A DNA stretch of 28,564 nucleotides. It comes from an uncultured Candidatus Saccharibacteria bacterium. Its GTDB lineage: Bacteria; Patescibacteriota; Saccharimonadia; Saccharimonadales; Saccharimonadaceae. Under the pieces are notes generated by a model. That model saw only the letters and a list, made by a program, of their open reading frames with translations, searched no databases and was not told the origin of the DNA. Position 1 is the first letter of the stretch. Each line of letters opens with the position of its first letter. The stretch covers positions 1-28,564 of the forward strand of contig CALEGA010000073.1 in the NCBI GenBank assembly GCA_937876715.1, in the 5' to 3' direction. Shown one piece after another: positions 1-6,752 of the stretch. The position numbers and the translations under genes were made by a program.

Positions 1-1
1 C

Positions 2-172
2 ACAATGGCACACAGCTGGGTTCAGCTTTTTGACAGCGAACAGTATAAACAGCAGGCTGAGAAGAATCAGCTTCACGATACGGAGTTATCTGCCGCAAGA
101 GGACTGATCTATGATGCGAACGGAACCGTGCTTGCAAAAAGTGCGTCGGTCTGGAAAATCTATATCAAACCC
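2..172 (+). CDS. Class B penicillin-binding protein, N-terminal fragment (foreign contig end)
   Basis: The open frame reads through a stretch typical of the periplasmic N-terminus of PBP2/SpoVD-type transpeptidases: a short segment, then ARGLIYDANG (the family's R-G-x-I-Y-D-x-N-G element) and VLAKSASVW. It is cut at both sides: upstream by the window edge and downstream near base 172, where the frame loses all family resemblance. Glutamine is always CAG here (five of five that I counted), whereas the core of the window strongly prefers CAA, and G slightly exceeds C in rows 1-120, opposite to the core. The origin looks Firmicutes-like (Clostridia). It is most simply a chimeric assembly join; transfer is less likely because the join also interrupts the minus-strand fragment at 170-244. 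Confidence 0.6.
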
Positions 173-244
173 CACCCGGCGTTTCTCCGCCAGCGGCAAG
201 TATTCGCGAAATGCATCTTCAATTATCGCCGATATTCTATACAT
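170..244 (-). CDS. 5' fragment of an unrecognised minus-strand gene, cut by the left junction
   Basis: On the minus strand an ATG at 244-242 follows a perfect TATAAT (256-251) by 6 nt, the same leaderless spacing seen before several other genes here. The readable N-terminus is MYRISAIIEDAFREYLPLAE followed by KRRVG, then the frame runs into the PBP-like foreign segment. The core style (promoter position, A-ending Glu codons) says this is the start of a genuine host gene whose remainder is missing. The N-terminus recalls small histidine-kinase-like ATPase proteins, but 25 residues are too few for a family call. Confidence 0.4.
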
Positions 245-250
245 AAGTAT

Positions 251-256
251 ATTATA
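251..256 (-). promoter_or_regulatory. -10 box of a leaderless promoter (minus-strand fragment)
   Basis: The minus strand reads TATAAT at 256-251 and ATG begins 6 nt later at 244. Transcription starting about 7 nt after the box would begin at or beside the start codon. The box sits immediately after the TGA stop (259-257) of the upstream minus-strand gene. Confidence 0.55.
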
Positions 257-802
257 TCACACCCCAGGGCTAAACATTTTCAACCGCCGCCGATGCTCTT
301 TATAATGCGAATCGTGTTCGCCCACCTCCGCCCAAAACGCCGCCGAGTGGTCCATATGGTTCAAATGCGCCAGCTCGTGCAAAATCACATAATCCCTTAG
401 CACTGGCGGTACATTCATCAGCCCAATGTTCAAAGAAATCGTTCTCGTCGTCGAGCACGACCCCCACCGCGTGTTCGCGTGCGTCAACCGACATCGCGCA
501 TACTCATACCCATAAAGCCGCGCTAAGTACTCCAGCCGATACGGCAGATACTCCCGCGCCTGCTTCATCAAAATCTTCTTCTTCGCATCTCTCGCTCGCT
601 GCGTCGCGGGGTCGTTTAACGGTAACTTTTCCCGAATTACCTCGCGATTCCGGCTCAAAAATCGCTTCGCTAAAAAATCCGACGTATGTTTCGGCACCGA
701 CATCTGCAACCGCCCACTCGTTGACACCGTAAACTTCACGCTCGTTGACAGCGGATTTTTTCGCACCACCACCTCACCAAATTCATCATCTTGAATAATC
801 AT
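257..802 (-). CDS. YgjP-like (M48-type, DUF45) zinc metallopeptidase
   Basis: A 181-residue protein of the YgjP/DUF45 family (COG1451), predicted zinc metallopeptidases of unclear substrate. The family core is complete: a WGSCS motif, then the zinc site HELAH at about residues 142-146 with a following LNHMDHSAAFW, the third-ligand region. The frame is open for 20 more codons upstream, but I place the start at 802 because AGGAGG (minus strand, 813-808) lies 5 nt before that ATG and the extra upstream codons fall in a hairpin region. It is the last gene of the minus-strand group and ends in TGA, showing TGA is a stop in this genome. Family assignment is confident; biochemical role is not known. 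Confidence 0.85.
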   Translation of the reverse strand: MIIQDDEFGEVVVRKNPLSTSVKFTVSTSGRLQMSVPKHTSDFLAKRFLSRNREVIREKLPLNDPATQRARDAKKKILMKQAREYLPYRLEYLARLYGYEYARCRLTHANTRWGSCSTTRTISLNIGLMNVPPVLRDYVILHELAHLNHMDHSAAFWAEVGEHDSHYKEHRRRLKMFSPGV

Positions 803-822
803 AAACTCCTCCTGTGGAATAC

Positions 823-883
823 GGAAAATGCCGTTAACCGGCATTTTCCACTTGAACTTCAACCTGTAAACAACAATACAGGT
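823..883 (-). other. Two stem-loops between the kinase gene and the ygjP-like gene
   Basis: Bases 823-833 and 839-849 are perfect 11-bp complementary arms around a 5-nt loop. A second element pairs 862-868 with 877-883 (7 bp, 8-nt loop). Both lie in the minus-strand intergenic region, after the kinase stop and before the AGGAGG of the ygjP-like gene. Neither is followed by a clean T-run on the minus strand, so they may be a processing or translational control structure rather than a simple terminator. Confidence 0.45.
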
Positions 884-886
884 GAA

Positions 887-1369
887 CTAGGCTAATTGTG
901 TAAGCACGTGCCGAAGCTGGGTCTCAAAGGTGTGCTTACCAGAAAGGACAATCGGCGCTTCGACTTCACTCGGAGCCTCCATCCGCCCAATCCTTGTTTC
1001 GTATTCCTGCTTCGCCTTGGTTGCGCTGCGATTTTTAATTCTCAACCTTTGGCGAATCGTATTCACATCAGTTTGAATCCAAACGAGCGACGGATTATAC
1101 CCCGCACGTCGGAGAATGTTGCGCACTTCCGTCCGCTCACGTTCCGTGTCCAGAATCCCCTCAATCACGAGCGTCACGTTAGTCTTCGCAAGCTGTTCCA
1201 AAAGGAACAAAACGGTCTTTCGATCTAGCTTATTTTCTCTTTCCAACTCCCCGAGATCGAAAAACGCGGCGTGGAATTTTTTTGCAAACCGCTCCGAGAA
1301 CGTCGTCTTGCCGCTTCCGGGTGCTCCGAAAACCAATATCGCTCTGGGCTGTGTTTTATTACCTTCCAT
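887..1369 (-). CDS. Small P-loop kinase / ATP-binding protein (AAA_33/zeta-like)
   Basis: A 160-residue protein with a canonical Walker A, GAPGSGKT at residues 15-22, close to the N-terminus. This is followed by a DxGE-type segment (FFDLGELERENK), a Walker-B-like hydrophobic strand ending in EG (VTLVIEG) and an Arg-rich lid-like stretch (RQRLRIKNR). The order matches small nucleoside-monophosphate-kinase-fold proteins of the AAA_33/zeta-toxin/gluconate-kinase type. I cannot identify the substrate. No antitoxin-like partner is adjacent, so a toxin role is not supported. The start is set by a TAAAAT box (1384-1379) about 9 nt upstream. Confidence 0.6.
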   Translation of the reverse strand: MEGNKTQPRAILVFGAPGSGKTTFSERFAKKFHAAFFDLGELERENKLDRKTVLFLLEQLAKTNVTLVIEGILDTERERTEVRNILRRAGYNPSLVWIQTDVNTIRQRLRIKNRSATKAKQEYETRIGRMEAPSEVEAPIVLSGKHTFETQLRHVLTQLA

Positions 1370-1378
1370 ATTACCTCT

Positions 1379-1384
1379 ATTTTA
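1379..1384 (-). promoter_or_regulatory. -10 box upstream of the P-loop kinase gene
   Basis: The minus strand reads TAAAAT at 1384-1379, 9 nt before the ATG at 1369. The implied 5' UTR is only a few bases. A GAGG stretch between box and ATG could also serve as a weak ribosome site. Confidence 0.45.
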
Positions 1385-1395
1385 CCACAAATTCA

Positions 1396-1426
1396 GAAAA
1401 AGCAACACCTTTTCGCAAGCTTTTTC
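1396..1426 (-). terminator. Possible terminator after the alpha-glucan phosphorylase gene
   Basis: On the minus strand GAAAAAGC (1426-1419) and GCTTTTTC (1403-1396) form a perfect 8-bp stem around a 15-nt loop, 22 bases beyond the phosphorylase stop. The T-rich arm could act as the uridine tract. It is AT-rich and only moderately convincing. Confidence 0.35.
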
Positions 1427-1448
1427 AACAAAAATCCTAAATTATGCT

Positions 1449-3179
1449 CTAAAACAAATAATTCAAATAATCTCTTAGCATTCGCGCACCAGAAACCGTC
1501 GGTAAATAGGCAGAAAGTTGCTTCTTTGTCCAAAACTCAAGGTCAAAATCGTTCTCCCACGCCGCCGCCGCTTCTTCCATTCGCTGATAAAGTTGTTCCA
1601 CTTCCTCTTTCTCGTCGGCGCCAGAAACATTCAAATAAGCATCTGCCGGACCGTCCGCTACGCCGCCGTCGTGCGTAGAAATCAACAGGCACAAGTTGCC
1701 AATATCTTTTTCCCAGCTCGTCCCGCAAGCTTCCAACCCCACAATCGGCACGTTAATCGACACGTTCGAACCAACACTGAGCGCGCGCGCCAGCTCCTCG
1801 TCATAGTCCGCAATATAATGAACGTGCGTTGATAAGAACGGGTCACTTTTAATCTTCGTCAACACCTCGTTCAACCGCGCCATCATCCGTTCATCGCCCT
1901 GATGTACTCGCCCTGTCAAAATATAATGCGCCTTGTGATTTTCCAAAATCCGTTTCAACTTCGTCGTATCTGTAAATGGTAACCACGGTCGTTTATAATC
2001 CACAAATCGTCGCTTAAAATCAAACACAATCTCGTCGTTCGCAAAGTTCAGTACCGTACCGTTTTGGTCCGGCCGTCGCGCCAATACTCGGTTCATAAAC
2101 GCGCGCCCTTGTGACTTTAACGCGCGAATCTGTGTCGCCTCCACTTTCTCGACCGCCGCTTCAAACTCCGTCGTCGGTAGAGTGAACTTGTCCAAAATCC
2201 CCGCTTCTTTATAGTATTTTACGGTCGCCGGCAGCACCCAATAGGGAATATCAATCCCGTTCGTCACCGCCTTGAACTTCACTTTCTCACCTGATAAATC
2301 GTGATAATTCGCAACCCTAGCGTGCAGCTTCGACACCCCACTTCTTAGCTCCGCAATTTCAATCGTCACGCTCGACAAGCGGATTCTACCATCAACAAAC
2401 TTGTCCGACAGCCACTTCTTCACCGCTTTCGACTTCAAATTCGTAAATACATATCGCTCAAACTGGTCATACGAGAACGACGCCTCCGCCGCCTGCACCA
2501 GCGTATGATTCGTATATAAAGTATGCTTGCGTGTATAAACCACCGCCTCGTAAAAATCCATCCCGTTGCTCGCCAACTCGTCTAGTCTCGCCAACGCCGC
2601 AAAGAACGTCGCCACTTCATTGAGTTGCATAATCGCCGGTTTTAGTCCTGCCAATTTTAAGGCTTGATAGCCGCCAAACCCGAGCGCGACTTCTTGATAC
2701 AACCGATGGTCGCCACAGGAATCGCCCGAATATAACTCGCCAAAATTCGGCTCCGTAATCGCCAAAATCCGCGTCGAACCAAACTCCTTTTCAATCACTT
2801 CCAGCCGCACCAAATCTTTATTGCATTTTATATTCACAGTATCGAGCAATTCAAAGCCAAAATCGTGATAATCCACCGGTTGCGAAACGTCAAAACTCTT
2901 CCCGTTCTCAAACTTCTGGTGCAATTCCGATGGGTAAAACGGCGTAATCAAAGTCAGCGGCACGTTCATCTGCTCCGCCACGCGGCGCGTATCGGCAGCG
3001 AGAATCCCAAGACCGCCACCCCCGCGAATTCCGTTCGCTTGATCATAAAGCTCAATTGTCCAATAAGTATATGGTCGGTCTTCCGACAGCGCCTTCGTCA
3101 GGTGTTCACGCTGAATCGCCGCGTAAAACTCCTCCACGTCTTCAATCGTTTCTAACCTATGTCTCGTCTTTAAAATCAT
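1449..3179 (-). CDS. Short alpha-glucan (glycogen/maltodextrin) phosphorylase, GT35
   Basis: A 576-residue protein expected to release glucose-1-phosphate from alpha-1,4-glucans in the cytoplasm. Family landmarks appear in order: GGGGLGILAADTRR (the GGLGVLAGD element), a TNHTLVQAAEASF segment matching the TxHTPxxAG region, SKLHARVA, AVTNGI, RRFVDYKRPWL (ARRFxxYKR) and GRVHQGDE. The C-terminal EACGTSWEKDIGN matches the EASGTSGMKA block, so Lys491 is the probable pyridoxal-phosphate lysine. It is much shorter than classical phosphorylases (about 800 residues), consistent with the short TIGR02094-like branch. The start follows a TAAAAT box (3191-3186) by 6 nt. In a reduced genome it would tie stored or scavenged glucan to glycolysis. 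Confidence 0.8.
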   Translation of the reverse strand: MILKTRHRLETIEDVEEFYAAIQREHLTKALSEDRPYTYWTIELYDQANGIRGGGGLGILAADTRRVAEQMNVPLTLITPFYPSELHQKFENGKSFDVSQPVDYHDFGFELLDTVNIKCNKDLVRLEVIEKEFGSTRILAITEPNFGELYSGDSCGDHRLYQEVALGFGGYQALKLAGLKPAIMQLNEVATFFAALARLDELASNGMDFYEAVVYTRKHTLYTNHTLVQAAEASFSYDQFERYVFTNLKSKAVKKWLSDKFVDGRIRLSSVTIEIAELRSGVSKLHARVANYHDLSGEKVKFKAVTNGIDIPYWVLPATVKYYKEAGILDKFTLPTTEFEAAVEKVEATQIRALKSQGRAFMNRVLARRPDQNGTVLNFANDEIVFDFKRRFVDYKRPWLPFTDTTKLKRILENHKAHYILTGRVHQGDERMMARLNEVLTKIKSDPFLSTHVHYIADYDEELARALSVGSNVSINVPIVGLEACGTSWEKDIGNLCLLISTHDGGVADGPADAYLNVSGADEKEEVEQLYQRMEEAAAAWENDFDLEFWTKKQLSAYLPTVSGARMLRDYLNYLF

Positions 3180-3185
3180 ATTCTA

Positions 3186-3191
3186 ATTTTA
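3186..3191 (-). promoter_or_regulatory. -10 box of leaderless promoter for the phosphorylase
   Basis: Minus-strand TAAAAT at 3191-3186 is separated from the ATG (3179) by exactly 6 nt, with no Shine-Dalgarno between them. Confidence 0.55.
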
Positions 3192-3221
3192 CCATAACCA
3201 TTTTCAAAAAACAATCGAATG

Positions 3222-3230
3222 TGCTATAAT
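3222..3230 (+). promoter_or_regulatory. Extended -10 promoter of tRNA-Gln
   Basis: TGC followed by TATAAT (3225-3230) lies 11 nt before the mature 5' end of the tRNA. No good -35 hexamer is visible, as expected for an extended -10 promoter. Confidence 0.6.
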
Positions 3231-3241
3231 CAAAAAACCGC

Positions 3242-3316
3242 TGGGGCGTCGCCAAGTGGTAAGGCATCGGGTTCTGGTCCCGACATTCGTGGGTTCGATC
3301 CCTACCGCCCCAGCCA
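3242..3316 (+). tRNA. tRNA-Gln (anticodon CTG), CCA encoded
   Basis: The acceptor arm pairs TGGGGCG (from 3242) with CGCCCCA (3306-3312), followed by discriminator G and an encoded CCA ending at 3316. The anticodon stem TCGGG/CCCGA encloses the loop TTCTGGT, giving anticodon CTG. The T arm carries the normal GTTCGA loop. The D arm (GCC..GGT..GGC) is present. The last 15 bases overlap the 3' end of the convergent methyltransferase gene, which therefore reads part of the tRNA complement as coding sequence. Confidence 0.95.
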
Positions 3317-4351
3317 TTTTATATAGTGCAAATATTCGACCGTCTTGTCCGCTGCATACTCCCTGCCATTGTCTGCCTTAAAACGATGATGATCTTTCGT
3401 GAAGAAGCCGTACTCACCACGATTCCCCATAATTTCCTTAATATCTTCAAGTGAAAGAAGACCCTCGTTATTATAACTTAAGAAAATATACTTCGCCTTT
3501 GCGTTCGCTATTAAGTCAGAAAAAACTTTTTTCACCTGAGCGCGAGAACAATATAAAGACTTCTGCTGCTTATAATCACGAAGCCCAGTTTTGCCATAAA
3601 TTTCAGGATTATCATTTTTGGCAATAGTTTCTAGCAAATGATAGTTCGTGGCGTACTGGCGATGGTTGTAAGGTGGGTCTAAGTATAAAACATCCGCATA
3701 TTGCTCACTCGCTATTTTGTTGGCGTCATCATTAAACACCAAATGCTCTTGTTCGTTCAAGATAAGTTCCGCCGGAACAAGTTTTAGCGGTTTTTGTGCC
3801 GACTTCTTCAAAGATTTAAGAAACGCACCATAAACACTCGCCGTGTTTGCCACCTTATCAACACTCTCAAGAAGCGAACAAAGCAAACAATAATACTCAT
3901 CTTCGGTTATTTTATTAGCCTTATACCAAGTTTCAATTGTGCCTCTAATCGCATCGCATTTTTTTCCATTCTCGTCAGAAAAGTATTGCCTGCCTTGTCC
4001 GCCGCCGAGGCAATAATTCTTAAAAATAAACCCAGCCTGCCCAGGAACATCGGTAAGATATTTACAAACAGTGGCAATTCTGTCGTCACTTTCGCTTAAA
4101 CCGTCAATTTCTCCCCGCAACCCCTCAAACAACAACGGCTTATGATTACCGATATAATGACGATTCAGAACATAACTATAAGCCTGTATATCGTTCGCGA
4201 TAATTTTTTTACCTTTTTTCTTGAAATGTTTCCCGACCGCGCCAGTTCCAGCGAACAAATCGCAGACCGAAACATAATCGCCCGACGTTACCTCCTCCAC
4301 GGACTTTTCGATAAAATCTAGTAATGACAGTTTGCTGCCAATGTAGTTCAT
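3302..4351 (-). CDS. D12-class N6-adenine DNA methyltransferase (type II R-M)
   Basis: A 349-residue protein of the D12/Dam-like class that transfers a methyl group from AdoMet to adenine N6. It begins MNYIGSK, the usual D12 opening, has the AdoMet-binding motif I DLFAGTG at residues 31-37, and the catalytic motif IV DPPY at 225-228, with YLHYIKW near the end. Motif order (I before IV) is the alpha order. It faces away from the putative restriction gene at 4451 and shares a 99-bp regulatory gap. Its last codons (W-L-G-R-stop) lie within the complement of the tRNA-Gln 3' end, suggesting acquisition at the tRNA. The recognition sequence cannot be told from sequence alone. Confidence 0.88.
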   Translation of the reverse strand: MNYIGSKLSLLDFIEKSVEEVTSGDYVSVCDLFAGTGAVGKHFKKKGKKIIANDIQAYSYVLNRHYIGNHKPLLFEGLRGEIDGLSESDDRIATVCKYLTDVPGQAGFIFKNYCLGGGQGRQYFSDENGKKCDAIRGTIETWYKANKITEDEYYCLLCSLLESVDKVANTASVYGAFLKSLKKSAQKPLKLVPAELILNEQEHLVFNDDANKIASEQYADVLYLDPPYNHRQYATNYHLLETIAKNDNPEIYGKTGLRDYKQQKSLYCSRAQVKKVFSDLIANAKAKYIFLSYNNEGLLSLEDIKEIMGNRGEYGFFTKDHHRFKADNGREYAADKTVEYLHYIKWLGR

Positions 4352-4357
4352 ACTTAC

Positions 4358-4363
4358 ATTTTA
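4358..4363 (-). promoter_or_regulatory. -10 box of leaderless promoter for the methyltransferase
   Basis: Minus-strand TAAAAT (4363-4358) precedes the ATG at 4351 by exactly 6 nt. Confidence 0.55.
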
Positions 4364-4411
4364 CCATAGCTTGTTTGCTCCGGAGTATATATTTTACTTT
4401 TCTAGAAAATA

Positions 4412-4420
4412 TGTTAAAAT
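4412..4420 (+). promoter_or_regulatory. Extended -10 promoter of the putative restriction enzyme gene
   Basis: TGT followed by TAAAAT (4415-4420), 30 nt before the ATG at 4451. Unlike the methyltransferase, this gene would have a leader of about 24 nt, containing a small GAGA/TCTC hairpin next to the start that could delay translation. Confidence 0.45.
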
Positions 4421-4450
4421 AGTCAAAAGTTAATTGAAGAGAGTTTCTCG

Positions 4451-5176
4451 ATGCTGAATAACGAACAAGTTGGTATCTCGGCGGAAATCGCGATTGCTGA
4501 TACTTTTGGTGTCAGCGTTAACCCAGCCTACCGCTCAAGAGGTGTCAATAATATCGTGCAATCAATCCGACCAATCGTTAAAGGCATTTTCGCGACAAGC
4601 CATATCCCAAGACCCATTGAACATATCGCTGAACGTCAAAACAAGATTGACTTTAACCTCACTGGCGGGAAAACTCTATCCGTCAAAACTAACAAGCAAG
4701 CGCTTGGAAAAGCCGCTCCGCAAAGAATCGGACAGGCTACGTCTCAGACTTGGTACAACTATCTCACCAAAGCACTTTTGATCACTAACGTTCCGGCGGT
4801 CTATGTGGAGAAAGCTCGCTTGTTCAAACGCATCGCTTTGAGCAGAATCGACGAGCTACTCACTCTGTACTGGGAAAATATGTTTGATTGCGACTATCTA
4901 ATCCATATTTACAATGTAGTTGACGAAAACGACCACCCCACTAACAATCCTCGGTTCGTCGTCTTCAAAAAATCGAGTAGCCCAGTATGGGATAAAAATA
5001 AATTTTCGTTCACGAAAAGCACCGTAGAGGAGTGGAACGAAAGCACCACCGTCAAGTATGACAACATAGCAATCGGCGAATTCCAAGTCCATAACAACCG
5101 TGACAATTTCAAGTTCCGTTTCAATATGGCTGGTATTGTAAAACTTTTAGAAAAGAATAAACTCACCTTTTCTTAG
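4451..5176 (+). CDS. Putative type II restriction endonuclease
   Basis: A 241-residue protein with no family I can name with certainty. Its role is inferred mainly from its position: it is divergent from and next to a D12 adenine methyltransferase. The sequence is compatible with a PD-(D/E)xK-like nuclease: an N-terminal helix with AE (residues 11-12), an acidic KIDF (Asp67) and, after a turn, a strand LSVKTNK (Lys79). The C-terminal FQVHNNRDNFKFRFN resembles conserved blocks in several restriction enzymes. No transmembrane segment or signal peptide is seen. AT content is visibly higher than in the ribosomal genes that follow, consistent with transfer. Alternative: another DNA-binding accessory protein of the cassette. 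Confidence 0.6.
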   Translation: MLNNEQVGISAEIAIADTFGVSVNPAYRSRGVNNIVQSIRPIVKGIFATSHIPRPIEHIAERQNKIDFNLTGGKTLSVKTNKQALGKAAPQRIGQATSQTWYNYLTKALLITNVPAVYVEKARLFKRIALSRIDELLTLYWENMFDCDYLIHIYNVVDENDHPTNNPRFVVFKKSSSPVWDKNKFSFTKSTVEEWNESTTVKYDNIAIGEFQVHNNRDNFKFRFNMAGIVKLLEKNKLTFS

Positions 5177-5187
5177 GGTTCAAGCTA

Positions 5188-5216
5188 TTTACATCCCTCC
5201 CCGTCCGTGCTATAAT
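5188..5216 (+). promoter_or_regulatory. Promoter of the secE-nusG operon
   Basis: TTTACA (5188-5193), 17-bp spacer, and TATAAT (5211-5216) preceded by TGC, the best full promoter match in the window. Transcription from about 5223 gives a leader of about 40 nt with a GAAAGG ribosome site before secE. Confidence 0.75.
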
Positions 5217-5264
5217 CTTGACAAGACTCGTTAGAGTTATTTTTTATAGGAAAGAAAGGAATCC

Positions 5265-5630
5265 ATGGCGCACATCACTCGCATCAAGGCTAATGACTCC
5301 GCCAAAGCACTCGCAGAACCAAAAGAGGTTAAAGGGTCAGACGAGCCAAAAAAGCCTAAAGAGACCAAAGAACCTAAAGCCAAGAGAGCCAAGAAAGAGA
5401 AAAAAGCTAAAACCGACGGCAAAAAACCGTTTATTCTCTTCCGTCCGTTCGTCGCTTTCGGGCATTACCTCCGCGATTCGTGGCGCGAACTTCGCCAAGT
5501 CCGCTGGCCTAACCGCAAGGTGACTTGGAAGATGGTGCTCGCGGTCTTCGTCTATACCGCTTTGTTCATCACCCTCTTGGTCTTGCTCGACCTCTTGTTC
5601 GACTGGATTTTCAGCTTAATTCTAAAATAA
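5265..5630 (+). CDS. secE: Preprotein translocase subunit SecE
   Basis: A 121-residue protein: small essential subunit of the SecYEG translocon in the cytoplasmic membrane. The C-terminal half carries the diagnostic segment SWRELRQVRWPNRK followed by a single hydrophobic membrane helix (about residues 88-118). The N-terminal about 55 residues are an unusually long, lysine/glutamate/proline-rich, probably disordered cytoplasmic extension compared with typical single-helix SecE proteins of about 60-75 residues. It is first in the secE-nusG pair, as in most bacteria. Confidence 0.95.
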   Translation: MAHITRIKANDSAKALAEPKEVKGSDEPKKPKETKEPKAKRAKKEKKAKTDGKKPFILFRPFVAFGHYLRDSWRELRQVRWPNRKVTWKMVLAVFVYTALFITLLVLLDLLFDWIFSLILK

Positions 5631-5650
5631 TAAAAGGAGAGATATAATCT

Positions 5651-6196
5651 ATGGCAGTAAACCGTTATGACGACACTCGTGCGTGGTACGCAATCAGCAC
5701 CTACGGCGGGTACGAAGATAAGGTAGCCGACAGCATCAAGCAACGCGCCAACTCTGTTGACTTCGCTGACAAAATCTTCGACGCTATCGTCCCGAAAGAA
5801 AAGCAAATCGAAATCAAAAACGGCAAGCGCAAAGTCGTTGACCGCAAGATTTTCCAAGGCTACGTCCTTGTCGAAATGAAAATGTCCGACGAAACTTGGT
5901 ATATTATTCGCAACACCCCAGGCGTCACCGGCTTCATCGGCACCGGCACACAACCAACTCCTGTTTCTGACAAGGAAATCACCAAGATTAAGAAGCGTAT
6001 GGGTGTGGAAGACCCGAAGTACTCCGTCAATTACGAAATCGGCGAAGTTGTCTCCGTCACCGACGGTCCGTTCAAGGGCTTCGAAGGCGCCATCTCGGAA
6101 ATCGACCAAGTCAAAGGTAAGCTCAAAGTGATGGTCTCTATGTTTGGTCGCGAAACACCCGTCGAACTCGACGCGCTCCAAGTTGCAAAAATCTAA
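5651..6196 (+). CDS. nusG: Transcription termination/antitermination factor NusG
   Basis: A 181-residue protein of normal length. The NGN domain spans about residues 9-120 (AWYAISTYGGYE at the start, FQGYVLVEM in the middle, NTPGVTGFIG after it). The KOW domain follows at about 128-160 (GEVVSVTDGPFKGFEG). It binds RNA polymerase and couples transcription with translation or Rho. It lies 20 nt after secE with a strong AAAGGAG ribosome site and is presumably co-transcribed with it. Confidence 0.97.
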   Translation: MAVNRYDDTRAWYAISTYGGYEDKVADSIKQRANSVDFADKIFDAIVPKEKQIEIKNGKRKVVDRKIFQGYVLVEMKMSDETWYIIRNTPGVTGFIGTGTQPTPVSDKEITKIKKRMGVEDPKYSVNYEIGEVVSVTDGPFKGFEGAISEIDQVKGKLKVMVSMFGRETPVELDALQVAKI

Positions 6197-6202
6197 CATA
6201 TT

Positions 6203-6211
6203 TGGTATAAT
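6203..6211 (+). promoter_or_regulatory. Internal promoter before rplK
   Basis: TGG followed by TATAAT (6206-6211) lies just after the nusG stop. A small AGCGC/GCGCT hairpin follows, then AAGGAG before the rplK ATG at 6248. It implies rplK can be transcribed separately from secE-nusG. Confidence 0.5.
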
Positions 6212-6247
6212 AGCGCTCGTTACGCGCTCTATAAGGAGTATTATATA

Positions 6248-6679
6248 ATGTCACAACAAAAACAAGTTATCGGGAATCTGAAACTCAGAATCCCAGGTGG
6301 TCGCGCCACCGCTGGACCTCCAGTTGGTTCTACCCTCGGTCAATGGGGTCTTAATATGATGGACTTCATCAACCCGTTCAACGAAGCGACCAAAGAATTT
6401 ATGGGCAAAAATGTGATTGTTCACATCAAGGTCTATGAAGATCGCACCTTCGATTGGGTCTGCCTCGGTCAACCAGTTGACGATTTAATTCGCGAAGCGA
6501 TTAAAATCGAAAAAGGCTCTGGTCGTCCCAACACCGAGAAGGTCGGCAAAATCACCCGCGCCCAACTCGAAGAAATCGCCAACAAAAAGATGCAACAAAT
6601 GAACGCGATTGATCTCGATGGCGCTGTCAAAGTTGTCGCCGGTACCGCTCGTTCTATGGGCGTCGAAGTCGTGGACTAA
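6248..6679 (+). CDS. rplK: Large ribosomal subunit protein uL11
   Basis: A 143-residue protein, normal length for L11, part of the GTPase-associated centre of the 50S subunit. The N-terminal block LRIPGGRATAGPPVGSTLGQ matches the family's KLQIPAGKAxPAPPVGPALGQ, and the C-terminal RNA-binding domain ends with the usual AGTARSMGVEV. It sits after nusG as in the standard cluster, but rplA does not follow directly; cdsA intervenes. Confidence 0.97.
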   Translation: MSQQKQVIGNLKLRIPGGRATAGPPVGSTLGQWGLNMMDFINPFNEATKEFMGKNVIVHIKVYEDRTFDWVCLGQPVDDLIREAIKIEKGSGRPNTEKVGKITRAQLEEIANKKMQQMNAIDLDGAVKVVAGTARSMGVEVVD

Positions 6680-6690
6680 TCATAAAAATA

Positions 6691-6699
6691 TGGTATAAT
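6691..6699 (+). promoter_or_regulatory. Extended -10 promoter before cdsA
   Basis: TGG then TATAAT at 6694-6699. A transcript would start about 6706, inside the first arm of the stem-loop at 6703-6722. Confidence 0.5.
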
Positions 6700-6702
6700 A
6701 AT

Positions 6703-6731
6703 GTGCATTCGGGGGAATGCACATTTATTTT
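6703..6731 (+). terminator. Stem-loop with T-run after rplK, overlapping the cdsA promoter region
   Basis: GTGCATTC (6703-6710) and GAATGCAC (6715-6722) form a perfect 8-bp stem with a GGGG loop, followed by ATTTATTTTTT. It has terminator geometry for the rplK transcript. Because the cdsA -10 box lies directly upstream, only read-through transcripts from rplK would contain the whole hairpin. Confidence 0.6.
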
Positions 6732-6752
6732 TTGAGTAAAGGAGGGGTTTAT

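Noticed and set aside
5..400. The open frame from 5 to 400 as one complete gene
   Set aside because: PBP-like similarity ends near 172; beyond this the frame overlaps the minus-strand metallopeptidase and has no family features.
887..1369. Zeta-type toxin of a toxin-antitoxin pair
   Set aside because: It has a P-loop kinase fold but no adjacent small antitoxin gene and no clear zeta-specific residues.
5177..5200. GGGTTCAAG after the restriction gene as a copy of the tRNA-Gln T loop (possible att site)
   Set aside because: Only about seven bases match and the flanking tRNA 3' sequence is not repeated.
5552..6199. Minus-strand open frame opposite nusG
   Set aside because: The + strand encodes an unmistakable NusG; the shadow arises from codon bias.
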